This document shows positions 21,254 through 29,238 of a DNA stretch of 64,000 bases, piece after piece. Position numbers and translations under genes: made by a program. The stretch is from CAJXVA01 sp963761755 (lineage in GTDB: Bacteria > Myxococcota_A > Polyangia > Nannocystales > Nannocystaceae), in assembly GCA_963761755.1 (NCBI GenBank), contig CAVXIC010000031.1, positions 186,001 to 250,000 on the forward strand, given 5' to 3'. Positions within the stretch are counted from its first letter, which is position 1, and each line of letters begins with the position of its first letter. The notes under the pieces were generated by a model. That model did no database searches. It had not been told where the DNA came from and saw only the letters and a list, made by a program, of their open reading frames with translations.

Positions 21254-21346
21254 CCGCCCCTGGCGCGGATCGATCGCGCTTTGGCGCGCATTGATTCCTC
21301 AAGGCGCTTGCGGTGGGCCCCGGGGTCCCGGACCCTTTGGGGGCCC

Positions 21347-24136
21347 ATGAAGAGCACCCGTCGAGGATTCCTGCGAGGCACGGTGGTGGGCGCGACGGCG
21401 CTCTCCGCCGGCTGCGCCGAGCGCCTGCACACCGAGGCGGGCACGGGCGCCCCTGGGGCGACGCCCTCGGATCGCGTGCGGGTGCAGACGGTGGTCAACG
21501 GGACGGCGCGGACGCTGGACGTCGGTCCGGACGACTCCGCGCTCGCCACCGTGCGCGAGCAGCTGGATCTGACGGGGTCCAAACACGGCTGCGGGCACGG
21601 TGCTTGCGGTGCCTGCACGATGCAGCTCGATGGCACCCCGGTCGCGACGTGCATCCTTCCCGCGACCGCGCTGCATGGCCGCACGGTGACGAGCGTCGAA
21701 GGCATCGCCAAGGGCTCGCGCTTGGCCGCCGTGCAGCGGGCATTCATGGCCGAAGACGGGCTGCAGTGTGGCTACTGCACACCGGGCTTCATCGTCGAGG
21801 CCGAGGCCTTCGTGCGGACGTGGCGATCGCAGCACGGAGACGACGAGCCCGACCGCGACACCGTGGCCGAAGCGCTGTCGGGTCACCTGTGTCGATGCGG
21901 CGCCTACGAAGGCATCTACCGGGCGGTGCAAGGCGCATGCGCGGGCCGGTTCGATGCCGGGCCCACCCTCGCGCCTCGGCAGGACGCGCGCGAGAAGGTC
22001 ACCGGGTCCGCGCGCTACACCGTCGACGTCAAGCGCCCTGGCATGCTGCACGCCCGAGCGCTGCACAGCCCGCACGCCAACGCCACCATCACCGCGCTGG
22101 ACTGGACCGAGGCGCTCGCGATGCCCGGAGTGCGGGGCGTCGTCGATCTCATGCAGGGCCGCACCTCGCTTCGCTTCGCGGGTCAGGAGATCCTGGCCAT
22201 CGCGGCGGTCGACGAGGCGACGGCGGCCCGCGCGGTCGAAGCGGTCGAGGTCGCCTACGACGTCCGGCCTCCGGCGCTGTCGATCCCGGCGGCCCGGGCC
22301 GCCGATGCCCCTGCCGTGTACCCGAGCCGGCGAGGGCGCAAAGCGGCGCCCAACGCCAGCGAAGGGCCGCTGCTGCCCGAGCCTTGGGAGGGGAACGTTC
22401 GGGGCCCGTTGGGGTTTATGAGCAAGCACAAGCGCGGGGCGACGCGCCGGATCGAGGACGCGCGGGAGCGGGGCGCCGCGATCGAAGGCGTGTGGACGAC
22501 CGCAGCGCAGTGCCACACCACGCTCGAGCCCCACGTCGCGATCGCCCAGTGGCCTTCGGAGGACACCTTGCTCATGCATGTATCCACGCAGGCGGTGCGG
22601 ACCTGCGCGGAGGACCTCGCCGAGCGGTTCGGGCTGCGACACGACGCGGTCACCGTGGTCGCGCAGTACGTGGGCGCGGGGTTCGGTGGCAAGGGCAAGC
22701 TCGAGGGCGAGGCGATCATCGCAGCCGAGCTGGCGCGGGTCTGTGGGGCTCCGGTCCGGTACGCGCTGGAGCGCCGCGAGGAGATCATGCTGGGCGGCTA
22801 CCGCCCCGCGACGCAGCTGGAGCTCTGTGCGGCCGTCGATGAGGACGGTGAGCTGGCCGTCGCGGCCAAGTCCTACTCGGACTCGGGCGTCGCGGTCGGG
22901 CACACGGTCACACCGCTGTGGCGGATCCAATACCCGCACGTGCCCAAGCGACTCGAGGACTTCGACGTCGTCACCCATGCGCCGCCGGGCAAGCCGTTTC
23001 GAGGACCCGGAGGACCGCAGGCGTACTGGGCGATGGAGCAGGCCATCGACGCCTTGGCCCACGCGCGCGACGAGGACCCGCTGGAGCTGCGACGCCGCTG
23101 GGATCCCAACCCCGCCCGAGCGCCGCTGTACGCGTGGGCGCAAGGCATCGATGCCTGGCGCAACCGCGCCGTACCCGGGGCCGACAAGGGCCGATTTCGT
23201 CGCGGCATCGGCCTGGCGTTTGGGACGTGGTTCGTGTTCTGCACCCCCAAGTGCCGGGTCCAGCTCGAGACCGGGCCCGATGGAATCGTCGTCTCGACCG
23301 CCTCTCAGGATATGGGCAACGGCACGCGAACCGTGCTCGCGGTGACGATCGCCGAGCAGCTCGGGGTCGCGCCCTCGGACGTCACGGTGAAGATCGGACG
23401 CTCCAACTACGTGATGGGCCCGACCTCGGCGGGCAGCCGCACGGTGTCGTCGCTGGTGCCCGCGTGCGTGGTCGCCTGCGACGCGCTCAAGAAGGAGCTG
23501 TTCGAGGATGCTCGCGAGCGGTTGGCGCTGCGCGGCGCGGTGCCGACCTCCAGCGGCATCGAACACGAAGGCGGCGTGGTGCCGTGGTCCAAGCTCGCCG
23601 CCTCCTCGCCGCCTGTCTCCGTCATCGGTCAGCGCCCCCGGGACGAGGGCGGCTTCTTCGCGCCCCCGGTCGCCGGTGTCGCGTTCGAGAAATACGTCTC
23701 GGCCGCCATTTCCATGGTCGAGATCGAAGTCGACACCCGGCTGGGCAAGACGCGGGCGACCCAGGCATGGGGTGGCTTCGGGGTCGGCAAGCTCGTCTCA
23801 CCGCCGCTTGCCCGCAGCCAGGCGACCGGCGGCATCTTGCAGGCGATCAGCTACACGCTCTACGAGGAGCGAAGGCTCGATCCCAACCGAGGGTTCCTGC
23901 TCACCGGTGGCCTGGAGGACTACCGCGTGTTGGGCATCGGCGACATGCCGGAGCTGAACGTGCACTTCCACGACAAGGGGTACGAGAAGATCCCCCAGCG
24001 CTCGGCTGGACTCGGGGAGATCGTCACGGTGGCCCCACCGGCCGCGATTGGGAACGCGATGTTCCACGCGACCCGGTGGCGCCCCAAGGACCTCCCGCTG
24101 CATCCGCAGCGGGTGCTGAAAGGGTTGAGAGGATGA
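21347..24136 (+). CDS. Tat-exported molybdenum hydroxylase, fused 2Fe-2S and Mo-binding subunits
   Basis: A 929-residue protein from ATG 21347 (MKSTRRGFLRG). The twin-arginine motif RRGFLRG is followed by LSAGC, so it may also be a Tat lipoprotein. Residues ~45-205 are a two-cluster iron-sulfur domain (CGHGACGAC near 82; CGYCTPGF near 140; HLCRCG near 179). The rest is a xanthine dehydrogenase/aldehyde oxidase molybdopterin domain with GAGFGGKGK, RGPGGPQAYWAMEQ, SQDMGNGTRT and the catalytic Glu in GLGEIVTV near 887. It would oxidise an aldehyde or N-heterocycle outside the cytoplasm. In the related PaoABC enzyme the 2Fe-2S and Mo parts are separate chains, so the fusion is a variant. It is coupled to the FAD subunit. 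Confidence 0.9.
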   Translation: MKSTRRGFLRGTVVGATALSAGCAERLHTEAGTGAPGATPSDRVRVQTVVNGTARTLDVGPDDSALATVREQLDLTGSKHGCGHGACGACTMQLDGTPVATCILPATALHGRTVTSVEGIAKGSRLAAVQRAFMAEDGLQCGYCTPGFIVEAEAFVRTWRSQHGDDEPDRDTVAEALSGHLCRCGAYEGIYRAVQGACAGRFDAGPTLAPRQDAREKVTGSARYTVDVKRPGMLHARALHSPHANATITALDWTEALAMPGVRGVVDLMQGRTSLRFAGQEILAIAAVDEATAARAVEAVEVAYDVRPPALSIPAARAADAPAVYPSRRGRKAAPNASEGPLLPEPWEGNVRGPLGFMSKHKRGATRRIEDARERGAAIEGVWTTAAQCHTTLEPHVAIAQWPSEDTLLMHVSTQAVRTCAEDLAERFGLRHDAVTVVAQYVGAGFGGKGKLEGEAIIAAELARVCGAPVRYALERREEIMLGGYRPATQLELCAAVDEDGELAVAAKSYSDSGVAVGHTVTPLWRIQYPHVPKRLEDFDVVTHAPPGKPFRGPGGPQAYWAMEQAIDALAHARDEDPLELRRRWDPNPARAPLYAWAQGIDAWRNRAVPGADKGRFRRGIGLAFGTWFVFCTPKCRVQLETGPDGIVVSTASQDMGNGTRTVLAVTIAEQLGVAPSDVTVKIGRSNYVMGPTSAGSRTVSSLVPACVVACDALKKELFEDARERLALRGAVPTSSGIEHEGGVVPWSKLAASSPPVSVIGQRPRDEGGFFAPPVAGVAFEKYVSAAISMVEIEVDTRLGKTRATQAWGGFGVGKLVSPPLARSQATGGILQAISYTLYEERRLDPNRGFLLTGGLEDYRVLGIGDMPELNVHFHDKGYEKIPQRSAGLGEIVTVAPPAAIGNAMFHATRWRPKDLPLHPQRVLKGLRG

Positions 24137-25158
24137 TCGTCTTTCCCACCACCATCGAAGAGGCGCTCTCGTCCCGCGGCACGTTCCGCGCCGGCGGGAC
24201 CGAGCTGCAGGAGCGCCGGCGCCTGCCCAACCTTCCGGTCGGCGGCGGCGGCGGCGATCTCGTGGACCTGCGAGACACGCAGGGCCTGGAGGGGCTGGGG
24301 TACGCGGCCGACGGCACGCTGCGGATCGGGGCCAAGGTTCGCATGGCGACCGTCGGTGCCCACGCCGAGATCCAGAGCCTCTACCCGGGGTTTGCCGAAG
24401 CGGTGGATGGCCTGGCGACCCCGCAGATTCGGGCCGTCGGCACGATGGCCGGCAACCTGCTGCAGCGGACCCGCTGCTGGTACTTCCGCGCGCCGCAGAC
24501 CGGAGATCGCTGCTTCAAGCGGGGCGGCGAGACGTGCTCGGCGCGGGCGGGCGACCACGTGCACCACGCGTGCTTCGATCTCGGGCCGTGCGCCTCGGTG
24601 CATCCCTCGACCATCGCGATGGCGATGCTGGCATATGACGGCTTGGTCGACGTCTCGCCCGGCGGACTTCGGTCGATGGCGGCCCTGCTCGGGGACGGGT
24701 CGGATGCGCGCCGCGACAACCAGCTGGAGCCCGGCGCCCTCGTCACCGCGCTGGTGCTGCCGCCGCCGCGGGTGGGGGAGAGCTCGGCGTACTTCCGCAC
24801 GATCACGCGTGCGCGCGCCGAGTGGCCGCTGGTCGAGGTGCTCGTCCGGCTCGTCCTCGAGGACGGCGCGGTGGCCGAAGCCGCCGTCGCGCTGGGCGGG
24901 GTCGCGCCGGTGCCGCTGCGGTCGGCGCCGGCGGAGGCCGCCTTGCTGGGCAAGCGCCCCGATGCCGCCGTGCTCGCCGCGGCGGCCAAGGCTGCGACTG
25001 GGGGGTCCGCGCCGCTCCCGATGACCGGATACAAGGTGGATCTCGTCGAGGGCACGGTGCTCGAGACCCTCGAGCGTGCCCTGGCCGGCGACCCCGTCGC
25101 CCTGCCATCCTCCGTCAACAAGCTGCCGCGCCCCGCCGCAGGGCAGGAGTCGCCATGA
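24133..25158 (+). CDS. FAD-binding subunit of the molybdenum hydroxylase (PaoB/YagS type)
   Basis: A 341-residue protein starting at ATG 24133, overlapping the previous stop by 4 bp. FAD-site motifs are FRAGGTELQERR and TMAGNLLQRTRCWYFR. It has the extra cysteines found in PaoB/YagS-type subunits that hold a [4Fe-4S] cluster (CWYFR, CFKRGGETC, FDLGPCASVHPS). It passes electrons from the Mo centre to an acceptor. No signal peptide is seen, so it is probably co-exported with the Tat-bearing partner, as in PaoABC. It is followed by a third overlapping gene. Confidence 0.9.
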   Translation: MIVFPTTIEEALSSRGTFRAGGTELQERRRLPNLPVGGGGGDLVDLRDTQGLEGLGYAADGTLRIGAKVRMATVGAHAEIQSLYPGFAEAVDGLATPQIRAVGTMAGNLLQRTRCWYFRAPQTGDRCFKRGGETCSARAGDHVHHACFDLGPCASVHPSTIAMAMLAYDGLVDVSPGGLRSMAALLGDGSDARRDNQLEPGALVTALVLPPPRVGESSAYFRTITRARAEWPLVEVLVRLVLEDGAVAEAAVALGGVAPVPLRSAPAEAALLGKRPDAAVLAAAAKAATGGSAPLPMTGYKVDLVEGTVLETLERALAGDPVALPSSVNKLPRPAAGQESP

Positions 25159-25388
25159 ACCCCATCCAGTTCGATCTCTGCAAGCACCTGCGCTGGAAGT
25201 CGCATGCTCGGGACTCCGGCTCCCCCGCCGCGATTCTGGAGTCGCTGCGGCGGCAGCAGGTGCCGTTTTCTTGCCTGTACACATGCCAGGCGTGGGGTCC
25301 CGATGATGACATCGTCTCGCCGGGGTCCTGCAGCAGCGCCCGAGATTGCTTCGAGCAGAGCCGTCTGGTCGACCCTGCGATCGCGTGA
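25155..25388 (+). CDS. 77-residue Cys-containing protein coupled to the Mo hydroxylase
   Basis: ATG 25155 overlaps the FAD-subunit stop by ATGA, so it is the third coupled gene of this operon. It is 77 residues with five cysteines (9, 40, 44, 59, 65) in CKHLRW, SCLYTCQAWG and GSCSSARDCFEQS. Several aromatic residues and a short helix are predicted between them. No family is recognised. The Cys spacing could fit an iron-sulfur or other metal site, so a dedicated electron carrier or assembly factor for the hydroxylase is a possible role. That role is inference; the coupling is directly visible. Confidence 0.65.
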   Translation: MNPIQFDLCKHLRWKSHARDSGSPAAILESLRRQQVPFSCLYTCQAWGPDDDIVSPGSCSSARDCFEQSRLVDPAIA

Positions 25389-25420
25389 CGTTTTCCCGCC
25401 GACCCTGCTACCTTCGCGCG

Positions 25421-25792
25421 ATGACGCGCCCGTCCAAGGCCGACACACCTCACGAAGTGGAGGCGATCATGTGTTCGCTGCCTCAGCGGTTTCGCCCCGG
25501 TCGCCTCAAGGGGTGGAGCGGCACCTTTCATTGGGACATTCGAGGCGCGGACGACCCCGCGTGGACCGTGCGGCTGTCGGATGAAGACTGCGATGTGGTC
25601 AAGGGCTTCGAGGGCGAGCCGGACTGCATCGTGCGGGTGGGGGCCAAGACCTTCGTCGCGATCGAGACCGGGGAGCGCAACCCGGTGTTCGCGTTCGCCA
25701 AGGGCAAGATCAAGATCAGCAATGTCGGCAACATGCGCAAGTACGACCAGGCGTTCTTCAAGTTTCACGACGTGCCCGCTGAGCCGGGCTGA
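25421..25792 (+). CDS. SCP2 sterol-binding domain protein
   Basis: A 123-residue single-domain protein from ATG 25421 (MTRPSKADTPHEV). The SCP2 fold signature is seen in WTVRLSDEDCDVVKGFEG, PDCIVRVGAKTFVAIETG and the C-terminal FAFAKGKIKISNVGNMRKY. SCP2 domains bind lipids or acyl-CoA-like ligands. It may be co-transcribed after the Mo hydroxylase operon (32-bp gap), but no functional tie is evident. Confidence 0.85.
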   Translation: MTRPSKADTPHEVEAIMCSLPQRFRPGRLKGWSGTFHWDIRGADDPAWTVRLSDEDCDVVKGFEGEPDCIVRVGAKTFVAIETGERNPVFAFAKGKIKISNVGNMRKYDQAFFKFHDVPAEPG

Positions 25793-25854
25793 GGTTTCCG
25801 CGAGCTGCCGCCGATCCGGTTGGGCCCCGGGTCTCGTATCGCCGGCGAGACTCG

Positions 25855-26502
25855 ATGCTCCACATGTCCTCATTCGGCGGGTTTGACCGCACAGCGAGCC
25901 GTCCGGTACGTTGGAGCGTGTCTGGCGGCGGTGGTTCGGGTCCTCCCGACTTTCCTTCCCTCGACGACCGGGCCTTGGTCGCCGAAGCCGCGCGCGGAGA
26001 GGTGAAGGCGTTCGCCGCCCTCTACGATCGGTTCGCCGGCATCATGCTCGCGACCGCCAAGCGCATGCTCGCCGACCGCGGTGGCGCCGAGGACCTCGTT
26101 CACGACGTGTTCATGGAGGTCTGGCGCAACTGCGACAACTACGACCCCAAGCGCGCGACCGTCCGCACCTGGATCCTCGTGCGCCTGCGGTCGCGCGCCG
26201 TCGACCGTCTTCGCTCCGCGGTCGTGCGGCGCGAGATCACCACCGACGACGTCGCGCCCAACGAGGCGGCGCCGGTCTGCGAGGACCCGTCTTTGGCCCC
26301 CGACCGCGCGGCGGTCCGGGCCGCCTTGGCCCAGCTGCCGTCCGAGCAGCGCATGGTCCTCGAGCTGAGCTACTTTCAAGGGCTGTCCTCGTCGGAGATC
26401 GCCGAGCGCATGGGGTCTCCTCTGGGGACGGTCAAGTCTCGAACCGCGGCTGGGCTCGCGAAGATTCGCGGTGTCATGCAGGTGGAAGGAGTCGGCCAGT
26501 GA
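25855..26502 (+). CDS. ECF-type RNA polymerase sigma factor
   Basis: A 215-residue reading from ATG 25855; a shorter start at ATG 25864 or GTG 25918 is possible and cannot be decided. Sigma region 2 is YDRFAGIMLATAKRMLADRGGAEDLVHDVFMEVW, shortened here in description to its core AEDLVHDVFMEVW. Sigma region 4 is LELSYFQGLSSSEIAERMG with GTVKSR. The stop overlaps the next start (GTGA, 26499-26502). The partner is a cupin anti-sigma protein, as in the SigK/RpoE-ChrR group, which responds to oxidative or singlet-oxygen stress. Confidence 0.88.
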   Translation: MLHMSSFGGFDRTASRPVRWSVSGGGGSGPPDFPSLDDRALVAEAARGEVKAFAALYDRFAGIMLATAKRMLADRGGAEDLVHDVFMEVWRNCDNYDPKRATVRTWILVRLRSRAVDRLRSAVVRREITTDDVAPNEAAPVCEDPSLAPDRAAVRAALAQLPSEQRMVLELSYFQGLSSSEIAERMGSPLGTVKSRTAAGLAKIRGVMQVEGVGQ

Positions 26503-27066
26503 GCGACAAAGACGCATTTGATCCGTCGGTGCTCGACGCGCTGGTGCTCGGCCTCGAACCGGAGCAACCCGGCGCCTCCTTGCGCGATCGCCTCTTCGGT
26601 GCCATCGCCACCAGCGGGCGCTTCCTGCCGTTCCTCGACCGCATGATGCGGATCTTCGACTTGCCCGAGGCGCAGGCGAAGTCCGAACTGGACACGATCG
26701 AGACGCCCAGCGCGTGGGACGACATGGCGCCCGGTGTTCGCTTCCGCGACTTCGAGGCCGGAGACGCGACCGGCGACGCCCACGGCGGCCTGGTCCGGGT
26801 GGCACCTGGCCATGCCTTCCCTCGGCACAAGCACGTCGGCGAGGAGACCATGCTGATCCTTCAGGGGCGGCTGGTGGACGAGTCCGGCGCCGGGTACCGG
26901 GCTGGAGATACCCTCGTCAGCGCCGACGGAAGCTCGCACGAGCTACGGGTGATCGGGGACGAGGACGTCGTGTACGCCGCGCTCGTGGTCGCCATCCAGG
27001 TCGACGCCGACCATGCGCGACGACGACGACTGGGACGACGACGAGGAACTCGAAGACTTCGACTAG
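26499..27066 (+). pseudogene. ChrR-like cupin anti-sigma factor, frame broken before its acidic tail
   Basis: GTG 26499 overlaps the sigma-factor stop. The N-terminal ~70 residues form a helical region without the zinc cysteines of ChrR. A cupin follows with metal ligands in FPRHKHVGEE and SSHELR. After about residue 171 the frame turns into CGA-rich nonsense and has no stop until 28835, antisense to the next gene. One base fewer at the CC of 27011-27012 instead gives an Asp/Glu tail with ideal codons, MRDDDDWDDDEELEDFD, ending at TAG 27064-27066. I call this the true end, about 188 residues. It should hold the ECF sigma factor inactive until its cupin senses the signal. Confidence 0.7.
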
Positions 27067-27080
27067 GCGGGCTCGAGTGG

Positions 27081-27152
27081 GCCTGCTGGCCTGCTGGCCT
27101 GCTGGCCTGCTGGCCTGCTGGCCTGCTGGCCTGCGGGCCCACTGGCCTACTG
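27081..27152. repeat. 8-bp tandem repeat GCCTGCTG
   Basis: Six perfect copies of GCCTGCTG run from 27081 to 27128, followed by three degenerate copies to 27152. The last copy contains the stop codon of the minus-strand cytochrome gene (27147-27149). The array fills almost all of the space between the two convergent genes. Each unit is partly self-complementary (GGCC at the joints). Confidence 0.95.
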
Positions 27153-28271
27153 GAAGGTCCCGCTGCCGAAGTCGGCGCCGACCGGGACGCACCAGACGCT
27201 CACGCCGCCCAGCTCGTCGAGGGTCCGGCCTTCGGGGAGCTTCATCGTGAGCACTTCGCTGTTGTAGGGCAGGTCGCGGACGAGGTTCTCGCTGATCGAG
27301 AAGCCGTCTTCGTACATGCCTTCGAAGCCCGCGTAGATCTGTACGTCGATGCCCTGGCCATCGAAGTTGAAGTCGCGGATTTCGATGGTGCAGTTGTCGA
27401 CGATCTCGGCCACGCCGCCGACGTCGTGAAAGAGCTCGACGAGCGTCGCGCTCTGACCGACCTTGGGATGGGTCGCGGCGCAGTCCGAGGGATCGTCGGG
27501 CATGTCGGGGTCTTCGGGGCCTTCGGGGTCTTCGGGGTCGGGCATGTCCGGTTCCTCGGGGTCCAGCTCGCTGGGATCGAAGTTGCGCGACAGGTAGGCG
27601 ACCACGTCGCGCAGCTCGGCGTCGCTGAGGCGATCCTCGGACCAAAACGGCATCACGCCGCCGGAGAGGCCGTCGTAGACCACGCTGCCGGGTCGTCCGC
27701 TGGTGCGAACCCGTCGGGCGACGTAGCTGGGCTCGAGCTCGCCGCTCCCCACCGCGATCGCCCGAAGGGTCCCCTCACCGTCTGGGCCGTGGCACGCGAT
27801 GCAGCTGGCGTTGAACATCGTTCGGCCGGCCTCGGCGTCTCCACCGGCGAGGTTGGCGGGCGGCTGCACCACGCGGAAGCTGATGTCCTCTTCGGCGCCG
27901 CTCCCCGCGTCGACGAAGGCACGGAGTGCCAGCATGCGCTCGTCGTCGGCGTCCCACGGGTCGGCGTTCATCCACTCGACCAAGCACGAGTTGGCGGCGT
28001 CTTCGAACGCGCCCAGCTGCCCGTTCTTGAAGGAGTCTCGCTTCGTGGCGCCTCCGAGCGGATGTCCAACCCGGCGCGGCGCCTCGGCGTCGTCCATCGC
28101 GTGGCAGGTGGCGCACGCGAAGGTGTTGCCGCCCTCGACGGGCCCGTCGTAGAGCGCCTGACCCATGGCGATGCGCTCGGGGTCGGCCTGGGTGCCGCCT
28201 CCGTCGTCGCAGGCTCCGGCCAACAGGGCAGCGGCCGCGGCCGCGCGAGACATCCAACTTCTGCAATCCAT
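27147..28271 (-). CDS. Di-heme cytochrome c lipoprotein with C-terminal DM13 domain
   Basis: A 374-residue protein from ATG 28271 (MDCRSWMSRAAA), with a lipoprotein-like signal ending LLAGAC (Cys21). Heme motif 1 is CATCH (53-57) and heme motif 2 is CIACH (157-161), each in a cytochrome c domain; MPFW near the second fits an axial Met. An acidic Pro/Glu/Asp linker (DPEEPDMPDPEDPEGPEDP) leads to a DM13-type domain of about 105 residues with SVWCVPVGADFGSGTF at its end. DM13 is proposed to be an electron-transfer domain. This looks like a self-contained extracytoplasmic electron carrier. Confidence 0.85.
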   Translation of the reverse strand: MDCRSWMSRAAAAAALLAGACDDGGGTQADPERIAMGQALYDGPVEGGNTFACATCHAMDDAEAPRRVGHPLGGATKRDSFKNGQLGAFEDAANSCLVEWMNADPWDADDERMLALRAFVDAGSGAEEDISFRVVQPPANLAGGDAEAGRTMFNASCIACHGPDGEGTLRAIAVGSGELEPSYVARRVRTSGRPGSVVYDGLSGGVMPFWSEDRLSDAELRDVVAYLSRNFDPSELDPEEPDMPDPEDPEGPEDPDMPDDPSDCAATHPKVGQSATLVELFHDVGGVAEIVDNCTIEIRDFNFDGQGIDVQIYAGFEGMYEDGFSISENLVRDLPYNSEVLTMKLPEGRTLDELGGVSVWCVPVGADFGSGTFQ

Positions 28272-28377
28272 ACGTTTCTCCGGCGCCGTCGAAGGGCTCG
28301 GCGGTGGATACGCGCTGTCGGCCACTCGGTTACACCCCACGCGACCGGCGAGCGGGGTACTCTCGGCGCGCATCGCG

Positions 28378-29238
28378 ATGACTCAGGTCGACCAGTTCGA
28401 GAGCGCCTTCCGGGCGGCCTCCAAGCCCGTGTTTCGACCCACTCCGGTGGAGCTGGAGCGGGTCTTGGTGGTCACCGATCTTTCTCCGGTGGACGCCCAG
28501 GCGTACGGACAGCGCATCGAGGCGTTCTTGCGACACGCCGCCGGAGCCACCACCGCCCGCTACGAGACGATCGCCGGGGTCGAGGCGCGTACCACGGGGC
28601 AGCTGCTGCAGCTGGTCGAGGACGCCGCCCCGAGCTTGGTCTGTGCGTACCGCAACCTCTTCAGCGACGGGTGGCGGTGGCCGCACAGCCTCGGAGAGGC
28701 CCTGGACCTGCTCACCCAGACCTCCGAAGCGCCGGTGCTGGTGCTGCCACATCCGCAGGCCGAGCGCGAGGCCGAGCACGCGCTGCAGAACACCACCCAC
28801 GTGATGGCCGTCGCCGACCACCTCGCCGGCGATGACCGACTCGTGAACTGGGCGGTCGCCATGACCCAGGACGGCGGGCGCCTCACCCTCAGCCACGTCG
28901 AGGACGAAGGCGTGTTCGAGCGGTACATGAGCGTCATCAGCAAGATCCCCTCGATCGACACCGAGCACGCCCGCGAGCGAATCGAGCAGCAGCTGCTGCG
29001 CGAGCCCGCGGACTACATCGCCTCGGTTCGAAGCGCGCTCGCGCAGGCCAAGACGCCCATCACGCTCGAGCAGGAGGTCCGCCTGGGCCGTCACCTCGCC
29101 GACTACCGAGAGCTCATCGCGGCGCGCGAGGTCGACATGCTGGTGCTCAACACCCGCGACGAAGAGCAGCTCGCCATGCACGGGCTCGCCTATCCGATCG
29201 CCGTCGAGCTGCGGCACATCCCCCTGCTGATGCTGTGA
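28378..29238 (+). CDS. Universal stress protein family protein
   Basis: A 286-residue protein from ATG 28378 (MTQVDQFESAF). Alpha/beta signature segments are RVLVVTDLSPVDAQAYG, a central EAPVLVLPHPQ, and a C-terminal EVDMLVLNTRDEEQLAMHG that ends in PIAVELRHIPLLML. It looks like two USP-like halves, the second degenerate. It overlaps the transporter start by GTGA at 29235, so it probably regulates or adjusts the transporter, a common arrangement in bacteria. Confidence 0.75.
   Translation: MTQVDQFESAFRAASKPVFRPTPVELERVLVVTDLSPVDAQAYGQRIEAFLRHAAGATTARYETIAGVEARTTGQLLQLVEDAAPSLVCAYRNLFSDGWRWPHSLGEALDLLTQTSEAPVLVLPHPQAEREAEHALQNTTHVMAVADHLAGDDRLVNWAVAMTQDGGRLTLSHVEDEGVFERYMSVISKIPSIDTEHARERIEQQLLREPADYIASVRSALAQAKTPITLEQEVRLGRHLADYRELIAAREVDMLVLNTRDEEQLAMHGLAYPIAVELRHIPLLML

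Noticed and set aside
25911..28835. A single 974-codon protein joining the cupin to the region opposite the cytochrome
   Set aside because: Only the part from 26499 to about 27011 codes plausibly; the rest is antisense to a di-heme cytochrome.
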